A DNA stretch of 64,000 nt from Leyella stercorea (GTDB taxonomy: Bacteria; Bacteroidota; Bacteroidia; Bacteroidales; Bacteroidaceae). How positions within the stretch are numbered: the stretch's first letter is position 1; every line of letters begins with the position of its first letter. Made by a program: the position numbers and the translations under genes. The notes under the pieces are model-generated. The model worked only from the letters and a program-made list of their open reading frames with translations, searched no databases and had not been told where the DNA came from. Positions 7,604 to 15,647 of this stretch are shown here, piece by piece. The DNA lies in the NCBI RefSeq assembly GCF_021531355.1, contig NZ_JADYTS010000001.1, positions 62,001 through 126,000 of the forward strand. Direction: 5' to 3'.

Positions 7604-8140
7604 ATGAAATACTTACTTGTATCCGACATACACGGATGTCTGCCCACGCTTCAACGTGTGCTCGACTTCTACGACCGCGAGCAGTATGACATGCTGCTCA
7701 TTCTTGGCGACATACTCAACTACGGACCGCGCAACCGCATTCCTGAAGGCATTGACCCGAAGGGTATTGTTGAGCTGCTCAATAAGAGAAAGGACAGTAT
7801 CGTTGCCGTGCGTGGCAACTGCGACGCTGAGGTTGACCAGATGCTGCTCGAATTTCCAATCATGGCTGACTATGCCTTGATTGTAGATGGCGGCAGACGC
7901 ATGTTCATCACTCACGGACATGTATACAACGAGCAGAACCGTCCGGCTCTCGCACACGACATATTCGTGTACGGCCATACCCACTTGTGGAAACTTGAGG
8001 CTGCCGAAAACGACGGCATAGTGTGCAACCTTGGTTCGATAACCTTCCCAAAGGGAGGCAACGAACCCACATTCGCCACATACGACGATGGCAAAATGCG
8101 CATACGACGTATGGACGGCAGCGTAATAAAGGAATTGTAG
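7604..8140 (+). CDS. YfcE-like metallophosphoesterase
   Basis: This is a 178-residue calcineurin-like phosphodiesterase, close in length to E. coli YfcE (184). Metal-binding motifs are complete: SDIHG at residues 7-11, GD near residue 36, GNCD, THGH, and GHTH near the C-terminal third. YfcE hydrolyses phosphodiester model substrates; its physiological substrate is unknown. The gene is read with lptB (37-bp gap) and ends at a strong terminator. Confidence 0.88.
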   Translation: MKYLLVSDIHGCLPTLQRVLDFYDREQYDMLLILGDILNYGPRNRIPEGIDPKGIVELLNKRKDSIVAVRGNCDAEVDQMLLEFPIMADYALIVDGGRRMFITHGHVYNEQNRPALAHDIFVYGHTHLWKLEAAENDGIVCNLGSITFPKGGNEPTFATYDDGKMRIRRMDGSVIKEL

Positions 8141-8151
8141 AAATTTTTGGA

Positions 8152-8186
8152 GCCTTCGGTGCACTTGATGCATCGAAGGCTTTTTT
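8152..8186 (+). terminator. Rho-independent terminator after the phosphodiesterase gene
   Basis: GCCTTCGGTGCA pairs with TGCATCGAAGGC (one G-T mismatch) around a 5-nt loop, followed by six T. It ends the lptB unit. Confidence 0.9.
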
Positions 8187-8232
8187 ATATATTCCGGCTT
8201 GAGGCAGAGTTGATATCAAGCAAATAATAAAC

Positions 8233-8279
8233 AAAAAATGGGTTAAATTGTTGTTTGACAACATCTTAACCCATTTTTT
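8233..8279 (-). terminator. Terminator of tRNA-Pro (bidirectional)
   Basis: A perfect 14-bp stem (AAAAAATGGGTTAA with its complement at 8266-8279) has a smaller inner hairpin in the loop. The stem is preceded by A-runs and followed by T-runs, so it can act on both strands; the tRNA ends just before it. Confidence 0.85.
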
Positions 8280-8282
8280 AAG

Positions 8283-8356
8283 TCGGGATGACTGGACTCG
8301 AACCAGCGACCTCACGCCCCCCAGACGCGTGCGCTAACCAACTGCGCTACATCCCG
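8283..8356 (-). tRNA. tRNA-Pro, anticodon GGG
   Basis: On the reverse strand the acceptor stem CGGGATG/CATCCCG, the D-arm GCGC..GCGC, an anticodon loop CTGGGGG with anticodon GGG, and the T-arm CTGG-TTCGAGT-CCAG all fold as a standard cloverleaf. The discriminator base is A, and the CCA end is not encoded (CTT follows). The gene has its own promoter and terminator. Confidence 0.95.
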
Positions 8357-8375
8357 AACTTCTTGTAAGCGGGTG

Positions 8376-8407
8376 CAAAGATACACACTTATTATGAAAC
8401 AGCCAAA
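8376..8407 (-). promoter_or_regulatory. Promoter of tRNA-Pro
   Basis: On the reverse strand TTTG (complement of 8404-8407), a 20-bp spacer and TATCTTTG (complement of 8376-8383) lie about 20 bp before the tRNA 5' end. Confidence 0.8.
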
Positions 8408-8422
8408 TAAAATGCCGACAAT

Positions 8423-8453
8423 TTTGGCAAATAAATTAAAATACTTATCTTTG
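8423..8453 (+). promoter_or_regulatory. Promoter of aroA
   Basis: TTTG at 8423-8426 and TATCTTTG at 8446-8453 have a 19-bp spacer. It is divergent from the tRNA promoter and about 60 bp before the aroA start. Confidence 0.8.
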
Positions 8454-8514
8454 CATTATAATATAATAAGGTATTGCCAGCAATGCTGACATAATTAATA
8501 AACGGTAAATATAT

Positions 8515-9768
8515 ATGCAATACAGACTCAAGGCACCTGAAAATTTCAACGCCACTATAAAACTCCCCGCATCAAAGAGCATCAGCAACCGCGCGCTCAT
8601 CATACACGCTCTGTCCAACAGCGATGTGTTGCCGCAGAATCTCTCGGTGTGCGATGACACCGAAGTTGTGGTGAATGCCTTGATGAACAATCCTGACATT
8701 ATTGACATTAAGGCGGCAGGTACTGCCATGCGCTTTATGACAGCCTATCTGTCGGTTACGCCAGGCGAGCATGTCATCACCGGAACCGAACGCATGAAAA
8801 ACCGTCCGATAGGTATTCTTGTAGACGCACTGCGCTATCTTGGTGCCGACATTGAATATGTAGCCAACGAGGGCTATCCACCGCTCCGCATCAAGGGACA
8901 TCCGCTTGAAGGTGGCTATCTGGAGATTCCGGGCAACGTCAGCTCGCAATATATCTCGGCGCTGCTCATGATTGGTCCGGTACTTAAGAACGGACTGGAG
9001 CTGCGCATGACGGGCGGAATCATTTCGCGTCCGTACATCGACCTCACGCTGTGGATGATGCGCGAGTTTGGTGCCGATGCCGACTGGAGCGACATGGAGA
9101 CCGTTAAGGTGAATCCACATCCGTACAATCAGCACAAATATCTGATTGAAAGCGACTGGAGTGCTTCGTCCTATTGGTATGAGATGATGGCGCTTACGGA
9201 CGACACCGAGTCGCAACTGATGTTTGAAGGACTCATGGACGCTTCGAAACAGGGCGACTCTATCGTCAAGTATATATACTCGTTGATGGGTGTGAAGACC
9301 CGCTTTGGCGAACGTACAGACAATACCAGTATGCCTACTGTTACGCTGAAGAAGCAGCATTGCATGCTGCCGCGACTCGACTACGACTTCATTTCGGCTC
9401 CCGACTTGGCGCAGACCGTTGTCGTAACGTGCGCATTGCTCAACATACCGTTTAAGTTCACCGGACTGGCGAGCCTTAAAATAAAGGAGACCGACCGCAT
9501 AGAAGCTCTCAAACGTGAGTTGCGCAAGCTGGGATATGTATTGCGCGACGAGAACAACGACACGCTGATATGGGATGGAGCTATGTGCGAACCTACATTT
9601 GAACCTATCGATACATACGAAGACCATCGTATGGCTATGGCGTTTGCACCGGCTGCCATCAAGTTCCCCGGACTCCGAATCAACGACCCGTATGTAGTGA
9701 CCAAGTCGTATCCACAGTTCTGGGACGATTTGGAGAAGGTGGGATGGACTATCGAGAAGATTAAGTAG
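8515..9768 (+). CDS. aroA: AroA, 3-phosphoshikimate 1-carboxyvinyltransferase (EPSP synthase)
   Basis: The enzyme joins shikimate 3-phosphate and phosphoenolpyruvate in the chorismate pathway. The 417-residue product has PASKSISNRAL at residues 18-28, GTAMRFMTAYLS near 69-80, KNRPIG, the SSQYISALLM block, KETDRIEAL and EDHRMAMAFAP, all expected active-site stretches. The first motif reads PASKS where many enzymes have PGSKS. The second half is short but complete. It has a clear promoter and leads the unit aroA - small membrane protein - porW-like - porX - tsaE. Confidence 0.95.
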   Translation: MQYRLKAPENFNATIKLPASKSISNRALIIHALSNSDVLPQNLSVCDDTEVVVNALMNNPDIIDIKAAGTAMRFMTAYLSVTPGEHVITGTERMKNRPIGILVDALRYLGADIEYVANEGYPPLRIKGHPLEGGYLEIPGNVSSQYISALLMIGPVLKNGLELRMTGGIISRPYIDLTLWMMREFGADADWSDMETVKVNPHPYNQHKYLIESDWSASSYWYEMMALTDDTESQLMFEGLMDASKQGDSIVKYIYSLMGVKTRFGERTDNTSMPTVTLKKQHCMLPRLDYDFISAPDLAQTVVVTCALLNIPFKFTGLASLKIKETDRIEALKRELRKLGYVLRDENNDTLIWDGAMCEPTFEPIDTYEDHRMAMAFAPAAIKFPGLRINDPYVVTKSYPQFWDDLEKVGWTIEKIK

Positions 9769-9790
9769 CAAACAAATACATTAAACAATA

Positions 9791-10186
9791 ATGCTGATTC
9801 TGATTGTTTCAATACTTCTGCTTGGCGTAATAGTGGGCATTGCCTCAAAGGTGGCTTCGCGTGGCAAGAATGTAGAAGATGCTCCTATTAAGGTGGAGCA
9901 GACGTGTGCCACATGCAACGGTACACCTGAGACTAAGTGCGAGCAAGACTGCATGATGGAGGCATCGACCAAACCGATAGAGTATTTCGATGACGAAGAA
10001 CTCGATGTGTTCAGCGGTCGCACGTCCGACAGCTATACCGACGACGAGGCCGACCAGTTCTCCGACGTGCTCTATACTATGCGCCAGGACGAAGTGGCAG
10101 CATGGTGTCGCAGTATGCACCTGCGCGGCATCGAACTGCCCGACCAGATAAAGGACGAAGTGTATATGCTTCGCGCACAGGATTAA
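9791..10186 (+). CDS. Small membrane-anchored protein with a four-cysteine motif, unknown function
   Basis: This is a 131-residue protein with one N-terminal membrane segment (about residues 1-20), then a short CxxC-x7-CxxxC cluster (residues 38-54) that could bind a metal, then a very acidic region and a conserved-looking C-terminal helix (RQDEVAAWCRSMHLRG). The gene starts 22 bp after aroA and runs ahead of the PorW/SprE-like lipoprotein gene. That position may mean a link to the envelope or to T9SS, but no family is recognised. Confidence 0.6.
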   Translation: MLILIVSILLLGVIVGIASKVASRGKNVEDAPIKVEQTCATCNGTPETKCEQDCMMEASTKPIEYFDDEELDVFSGRTSDSYTDDEADQFSDVLYTMRQDEVAAWCRSMHLRGIELPDQIKDEVYMLRAQD

Positions 10187-10246
10187 CATCCTGCAAGCAC
10201 TATAACATTCAACATTCCACACTCAACATTCAACATTCAAAAAACC

Positions 10247-13200
10247 GTGTTCCAGCGTTCCCGATACATCATATTTCTGTTTGTTGTCGTCATCATCATG
10301 ACGGCAACAGGATGTTCTACGCAGAAAAACACGGCTATGACACGCCGCTGGCATGCCTTCAAAGCACGCTATAATACCTATTATAACGGTACGCTGGCGT
10401 ATATTGACGCTTCGGAAGAGAAGGAGAACGGCAACCGTGACAACTATACTGAGATGCTGCCGCTGTACACCGTGGCAAACAAGCAAAGCCGAGAGTTGGG
10501 CAAGGCGGGATATGAGCGCGCCATAGAGAAGTGCAAGAAGACGATACGCCAGCACAGCATCAAGCGCCGACCGGTGTGGGACAAGAAGCGACGCAAGACC
10601 CAACGCGACCGCGAATGGCTGTCGCGCCGCGAGTACAATCCATTCTTGTGGCGTGCATGGATGCTGATGGGGCGCTCGCAGTTCTACAAAGGCGACTTTG
10701 ATGAGGCTGCTTCAACCTTCGCCTACATGTCGCGACTCTATCGCACACAGCCTGCCATATACGGCAAGGCGCGAGCTTGGCTTGCCAAATGCTATGTAGA
10801 GGAAGGATGGAACTACGACGCTGAGGACGTGATACGCGAAACCCAACGCGACTCAATACACTGGGCGGCACAGAAGGAGTGGGACTATACGCTCACCGAC
10901 TACTATCTGCGCACCGCCGACTACAAGAATGCTGCTGTATATCTGCGCCGTGTGATACGCCACGAGATGCGACGCAAGCAACGCGCCCGTGAGTGGTACA
11001 TCATGGGACAGATACAAACACTGCTCGGCAACAAGGCTGCTGCCACTGCTGCCTATCGCCGTGTGATAAGACAGAATCCGCCCTATGAGGTGGAGTTCAA
11101 CGCACGCATAGCCATGACCGAAGTGATGTCGGGTACACAGTCGAACAAGATGATTGCCCGACTCAAGCGCATGGCGGCTTCCGATAAGAACAAGGACTAT
11201 CTCGACCAGGTATATTATGCCATCGGCAATATATATATGGCACGTCGCGATACAGCCAAAGCCATTTCGGCTTACGAGCGTGGAGCGGCACGAGCCACAC
11301 GTTCGGGCATAGAGAAGGGCGTGTTGCTGCTACGTTTGGGCGACATCTATTGGGCGCGAGAGCGTTATGCCGACGCTCAGCGCACATACGGTGAGGCTAT
11401 CGGAATGCTCGACAAGGATCGCCCCGACTATGCCCAACTCGACCAGCGCTCCAAAGTGCTCGACGAGTTGGTGCCCTTCACCGAGACCGTTTATCTGCAA
11501 GACTCGCTGCAGCAGCTCGCCCGTATGGACGAAGCGTCGCGCAATGCTGCCATCGACCGCGTCATCACCCAGCTAAAGCGCAAGGAGCGCGAGGAGCAAC
11601 GGCTCAAGGCTGAACAGGAAGCGGGCAATGGTACGCAGCAGAATGGCGATCAGAATATGGGCAATGCCAATCGCTTCAATCAGCAACGGCCCCAGAACAA
11701 CAATACTGCCGGAGCCATGGCTGGCGACAAGACACAATGGTACTTCTACAACCCTATGGCGGTGAGCCAGGGTAAGACTGCCTTCCAGAAACTGTGGGGC
11801 AAGCGTGAGAATGTGGACAACTGGCGACGTACCAACAAGACCGTTGTGGCAGTAGGACGTGACGACGACGAGACCGCAGCCGACACTACCGCTGTACAGC
11901 CTGAAACAACTCCAGAGACCGTGCCCGACAGTGCTGCTACCGACCCTCATCGTCGCGAATACTATCTGGCGCAGATACCATTCACTGAAGAGCAGAAGGC
12001 TGAGAGCGACCGTCTGATAATGGACGGCCTGTATAATGCGGGCGTGATATTCAAGGATAAGCTCGACAATCTTACGCTGTCAGAACGCAGTCTGCTACGT
12101 CTCACGCGCGACTATACATCGTCAGAGCATACAGCCGACGCCTACTATCACCTCTTCTTGTTGTATATGCGCAAGGGCGATAAGGCCACTGCCGATACTT
12201 ATGTCGACCTGCTGCAACGCAATTATCCGCAAAACGAATGGACCGCATTGCTGTCCGACCCCAATTATGTGGAGAACGCAAGCTTTGGCGTACACATCGA
12301 AGACTCGCTCTATGCTGCTACATACGATGCCTTTAAGGCAGGACGCTACAACGAAGTCATGGCAGGCGTGGATGTTTCGGGTAGTAGGTTTGCCCTTGGA
12401 GCCAACCGCGACAAGTTCGTATTCATCGGCGGACTGTCGAAGTTGAACAACGGCGATGCCGCAGGATGTGTTGAGGATATGCGCACCGTGGTAGAGAAAT
12501 ATCCGCATAGCGGTGTGGCACCACTCGCAGGCATGATAGTAAAGGGAGTGGGCGAGGGCAGACGACTCTATGGCGGCAAGTTTGACATTGACAACGTGTG
12601 GCAACGCCGGGCTGCCGTGCTTGCTGACAGCGACTCTATCGCAACCCGACAGTTGTCGGCTGAGCGCAATACTCCGTTTGTCTACATGACGGTATACGCT
12701 CCCGACTCGGTCGACGAGAACCGATTGATGTTCAATATAGCCCGTTATAACTTCACGAGCTATCTGGTGCGCAACTTCGACATAGCCATAGAGGACTTAG
12801 GCGGACTGCACAGCATGACCATAAGCGGATTCCGCAACTACGACGAGGCTCTGCAATACGCCCGACAGCTACACAGCCAGAAGCCTGTGGCAGAACTTAT
12901 GTCGCACGTACGCAGTGTGATAGTGAGCGAGGAAAACCGCAAGTTGCTCGGACAGCAGTTCAGCTACGACGACTACGACAAGTTCTACGCACGCCACTTT
13001 GCACCGCTCAAGATTTCGGACAAGCCGTTGCTCAACGAGCCCGACTATACTCCTGAGCAGCAGCCCGACGACGGTGTAGGTCCGGATGTGCCAAATGTCA
13101 GCCCCGTCATTAACAACGACAATGTCAACAAGAAGATTGACGACAAAAAGGTTGACAGTAAGAAAGTTGACAGTAAGAAGGTTGACAATAAGACAAATAA

Positions 13201-13264
13201 AAAGAAAGAAAACAAGGTGGTAGAGGACTTAAGTGATGAATATTACGACCTCGAAGGCTTTTAA
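10247..13264 (+). CDS. PorW/SprE-like TPR lipoprotein of the type IX secretion system
   Basis: This 1005-residue lipoprotein has an N-terminal signal ending at Cys23 in TATGCST. The mature N-terminus (ARYNTYYNG, then LPLYTV) matches the SprE/PorW family that supports type IX secretion and gliding in Bacteroidetes. It carries several tetratricopeptide-like repeats (about residues 130-400), a Q/N-rich linker near 455-485, more TPR-like repeats around 600-800, and a lysine/asparagine-rich tail with repeated VDSKK units. It starts with GTG; no ATG lies closer to the signal peptide. The leader DNA (10207-10240) holds short CAACATT repeats. porX follows 14 bp downstream, which supports the T9SS assignment. 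Confidence 0.8.
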   Translation: MFQRSRYIIFLFVVVIIMTATGCSTQKNTAMTRRWHAFKARYNTYYNGTLAYIDASEEKENGNRDNYTEMLPLYTVANKQSRELGKAGYERAIEKCKKTIRQHSIKRRPVWDKKRRKTQRDREWLSRREYNPFLWRAWMLMGRSQFYKGDFDEAASTFAYMSRLYRTQPAIYGKARAWLAKCYVEEGWNYDAEDVIRETQRDSIHWAAQKEWDYTLTDYYLRTADYKNAAVYLRRVIRHEMRRKQRAREWYIMGQIQTLLGNKAAATAAYRRVIRQNPPYEVEFNARIAMTEVMSGTQSNKMIARLKRMAASDKNKDYLDQVYYAIGNIYMARRDTAKAISAYERGAARATRSGIEKGVLLLRLGDIYWARERYADAQRTYGEAIGMLDKDRPDYAQLDQRSKVLDELVPFTETVYLQDSLQQLARMDEASRNAAIDRVITQLKRKEREEQRLKAEQEAGNGTQQNGDQNMGNANRFNQQRPQNNNTAGAMAGDKTQWYFYNPMAVSQGKTAFQKLWGKRENVDNWRRTNKTVVAVGRDDDETAADTTAVQPETTPETVPDSAATDPHRREYYLAQIPFTEEQKAESDRLIMDGLYNAGVIFKDKLDNLTLSERSLLRLTRDYTSSEHTADAYYHLFLLYMRKGDKATADTYVDLLQRNYPQNEWTALLSDPNYVENASFGVHIEDSLYAATYDAFKAGRYNEVMAGVDVSGSRFALGANRDKFVFIGGLSKLNNGDAAGCVEDMRTVVEKYPHSGVAPLAGMIVKGVGEGRRLYGGKFDIDNVWQRRAAVLADSDSIATRQLSAERNTPFVYMTVYAPDSVDENRLMFNIARYNFTSYLVRNFDIAIEDLGGLHSMTISGFRNYDEALQYARQLHSQKPVAELMSHVRSVIVSEENRKLLGQQFSYDDYDKFYARHFAPLKISDKPLLNEPDYTPEQQPDDGVGPDVPNVSPVINNDNVNKKIDDKKVDSKKVDSKKVDNKTNKKKENKVVEDLSDEYYDLEGF

Positions 13265-13278
13265 AATAATATAGCAAT

Positions 13279-14826
13279 ATGACTACAGGACACTTGCTGT
13301 GGGTAGACGACGAGATTGAGATGCTGCGTGCCCACATTATCTTTTTGGAGAAGAAAGGCTACGACGTCACTACCGTCAACAACGGCAACGACGCCATAGA
13401 GGAGTGTCGTAAGCGCAATTTCGACCTCGTGCTGCTCGACGAGATGATGCCAGGAATCACCGGACTCGAAACCTTGCAGCAGATAAAGGAGATTTCGCCA
13501 TCCACGCCCATCGTAATGGTTACGAAGAGTGAGGAGGAGAATATAATGGACCAGGCCATCGGACAGAAGATAGCCGACTATCTGATTAAGCCGGTCAACC
13601 CCAATCAGATTCTTCTGGCGTTGAAGAAGAACATTCATAAGAAGCAGATTGTTACCGAAGTGACGCAGACCGGATATCGCAAGGATTTTCAAGACATTGC
13701 AATGCGCATTATGGACTGTAGCACTTTGGACGACTGGAAGGACATATACCGCCGCCTTGTGCGTTGGGAACTTGAACTCAGCTCTGCCGATTCGGACATG
13801 ACTGAGATGCTTGCCATGCAGAAGGAGGAGGCCAACAACGCCTTTGCCAAATTTGTTAGAAAGAACTATCTGTCGTGGGTTGCACCCGGTACAACGCAGC
13901 GCCCGCTAATGAGTCCCGACATATTCAAGAGTCGTGTGTTTCCGGCTGTAAACAATGGTGAGAAGGTGTTTCTCGTTGTTATCGATAATTTCCGTTACGA
14001 CCAGTGGCGCACGCTCGCCCAGGACATAGGCGAGATGTTCGACATCGACGAAGACATGTATATGAGCATCCTGCCTACAGCCACGCAGTATGCTCGCAAC
14101 GCCATCTTCTCGGGATTGATGCCCGAACAGATAGAGCGTTTGTTTCCCGATTTGTGGGTCGACGAGGACGAAGAAGAGGGCAAGAACATCAACGAGGAGC
14201 CGCTCGTACGTACGCAGATAGAGCGCTATCGTCGCCACGACACATTCTCATATCACAAAATCAATGACTCGGCAGGAGCCGAACGCTTGATAGAACGGCT
14301 TAGCGAACTGACCAAGAACGACATCAACGTCATTGTGGTTAACTTCATCGACATGCTTTCGCATGCACGTACTGAGTCGAAGATGGTGCGCGAGCTTGCC
14401 AACAACGAGTCGGCATATCGCAGCATTACGCTCTCGTGGTTCCGCCATTCGGTAATGGGTGAACTGCTTAAAGCACTTTCGCAGACCGACAGCACCGTAA
14501 TCATTACTACCGACCACGGCAGTATCAGGGCATCGAAGTCCATTAAGATTATCGGCGACCGCAACACCAATACCAACCTGCGCTACAAGCTCGGCAAGAA
14601 TCTCAACTGTCAGTCGAAGGAAGTGTTTGTCGTAAAGAATCCGCACGAGGCACAGCTGCCCGCGCCCAACCTCTCAACGTCATATGTGTTTGCTACGGGC
14701 AATTCATTCCTGGCTTATCCCAACAACTACAACTACTACGTGTCGTACTATAAAGACACGTTCCAGCACGGTGGTATATCAATGGAGGAAATGCTCATAC
14801 CGCTTGTAACGCTGAAGAAGAGGTAG
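13279..14826 (+). CDS. porX: PorX, T9SS response regulator with PglZ domain
   Basis: This is a 515-residue two-domain protein. Residues 1-125 are a receiver domain with the acidic pair D10-D11, phosphoacceptor D54 in VLLDEMMPG, and K in the LIKPVNP motif. Residues from about 200 form a PglZ domain of the alkaline-phosphatase fold, with the VIDNFRYDQW and TTDHGS metal-site regions. PorX is the regulator that, with the PorY kinase, controls type IX secretion genes in Porphyromonas; its PglZ domain is a nucleotide phosphodiesterase. No porY-like kinase is in this window. It is expressed with the PorW/SprE-like gene just upstream. Confidence 0.92.
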   Translation: MTTGHLLWVDDEIEMLRAHIIFLEKKGYDVTTVNNGNDAIEECRKRNFDLVLLDEMMPGITGLETLQQIKEISPSTPIVMVTKSEEENIMDQAIGQKIADYLIKPVNPNQILLALKKNIHKKQIVTEVTQTGYRKDFQDIAMRIMDCSTLDDWKDIYRRLVRWELELSSADSDMTEMLAMQKEEANNAFAKFVRKNYLSWVAPGTTQRPLMSPDIFKSRVFPAVNNGEKVFLVVIDNFRYDQWRTLAQDIGEMFDIDEDMYMSILPTATQYARNAIFSGLMPEQIERLFPDLWVDEDEEEGKNINEEPLVRTQIERYRRHDTFSYHKINDSAGAERLIERLSELTKNDINVIVVNFIDMLSHARTESKMVRELANNESAYRSITLSWFRHSVMGELLKALSQTDSTVIITTDHGSIRASKSIKIIGDRNTNTNLRYKLGKNLNCQSKEVFVVKNPHEAQLPAPNLSTSYVFATGNSFLAYPNNYNYYVSYYKDTFQHGGISMEEMLIPLVTLKKR

Positions 14827-14828
14827 AG

Positions 14829-14999
14829 GGAAGCCCCACCCCCAACCCCTCCCCCGCAGGGAGGGGAGCGGTATGAACCGACTGCTTAATAGAGAATTTA
14901 CAATAATCAATTAATAAATCATACAGCCAACTATCCCTCATCCCAACAAAATCACATTACTCCCCTCCCTGCTGGGGAGGGGTTGGGGGTAGGGCTTCC
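14829..14999. repeat. 40-bp GC-rich inverted repeat between porX and tsaE
   Basis: Arms 14829-14868 and 14960-14999 match at 38 of 40 positions and enclose 91 bp of AT-rich DNA. Each arm carries C-runs and G-runs (ACCCCCAACCCCTCCC and its complement). A partial third copy, GGTTGGGGGTAGGGC, is at 15018-15032. A shorter relative, GGGGGGAGGGGCGGGCTT, occurs near 27520. It looks like a dispersed Bacteroidetes intergenic repeat able to form a large mRNA hairpin. Confidence 0.75.
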
Positions 15000-15049
15000 T
15001 CCCTTTCTATTGCGAGTGGTTGGGGGTAGGGCCTTTATTTTTATTATTT

Positions 15050-15463
15050 ATGGAAATAAGAATCAACACATTGGCAGACATCAACGAGGCTGCCAAGCAA
15101 TTCATTGCCAACATGGGCGACAGCAAAGTGTTCGCCTTCTACGGCAAGATGGGAGCCGGCAAGACAACATTTGTCAAAGCCGTATGCGAGGAGTTGGGCG
15201 TAGACGATGTCATCACATCGCCCACATTCGCCATCGTCAACGAATATCAGTCGGCAACAACAGGCGACAGCATCTTCCACTTCGACTTCTATCGCATTAA
15301 GAAGCTCGACGAGGTGTACGACATGGGCTACGAAGACTACTTCTACAGCGGCTCGCTCTGTTTCCTCGAATGGCCAGAACTGATTGAGGAACTCTTGCCC
15401 GAGGATGCCGTCAAGGTAACGATTGAGGAGACTCAGGACGGCAGCCGACTGATAAAGTTTTAA
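15050..15463 (+). CDS. tsaE: TsaE, tRNA threonylcarbamoyladenosine biosynthesis ATPase
   Basis: This is a 137-residue P-loop ATPase needed for the t6A modification of ANN-decoding tRNAs with TsaB, TsaC and TsaD. It shows Walker [11 protein letters not shown] (residues 34-43), the [11 protein letters not shown] segment, HFDFYR, and the C-terminal FLEWPE motif. ATG 15050 was used because an upstream in-frame GTG (15020) lies inside the GC-rich repeat. The gene follows porX in the same direction and is separated from it by the inverted repeat. Confidence 0.92.
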   Translation: MEIRINTLADINEAAKQFIANMGDSKVFAFYGKMGAGKTTFVKAVCEELGVDDVITSPTFAIVNEYQSATTGDSIFHFDFYRIKKLDEVYDMGYEDYFYSGSLCFLEWPELIEELLPEDAVKVTIEETQDGSRLIKF

Positions 15464-15477
15464 TAACGAATAGGAGG

Positions 15478-15497
15478 CTACGGCGTCCTCGCCGTAG
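15478..15497. terminator. Hairpin after tsaE
   Basis: CTACGGCG-tcct-CGCCGTAG is a perfect 8-bp stem 14 bp after the tsaE stop. It lacks a T-run, so termination strength is uncertain. Confidence 0.5.
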
Positions 15498-15516
15498 TCT
15501 GAGTAAGCAATAACGG

Positions 15517-15614
15517 AACGGCGGACTCCCGTCCGACGTGCAAACTGACAGTTTTGATATCTTTTATGCAGATATTACTGATTTAGCTTGTGCGTCGGAC
15601 GGGAGTCCGCCGTT
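15517..15614. repeat. REP-like inverted pair (REPIN-like) between convergent genes
   Basis: A perfect 22-bp inverted repeat (15517-15538 and 15593-15614) surrounds a 54-bp AT-rich spacer. Each arm is itself a small palindrome, CGGAC-TCCC-GTCCG. A related single palindrome is at 36512-36531. Paired inverted REP palindromes are the layout of REPIN elements. Confidence 0.6.
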
Positions 15615-15647
15615 TATGTTTTTTTGCTTAAACTCTTTGCTTTCCGT

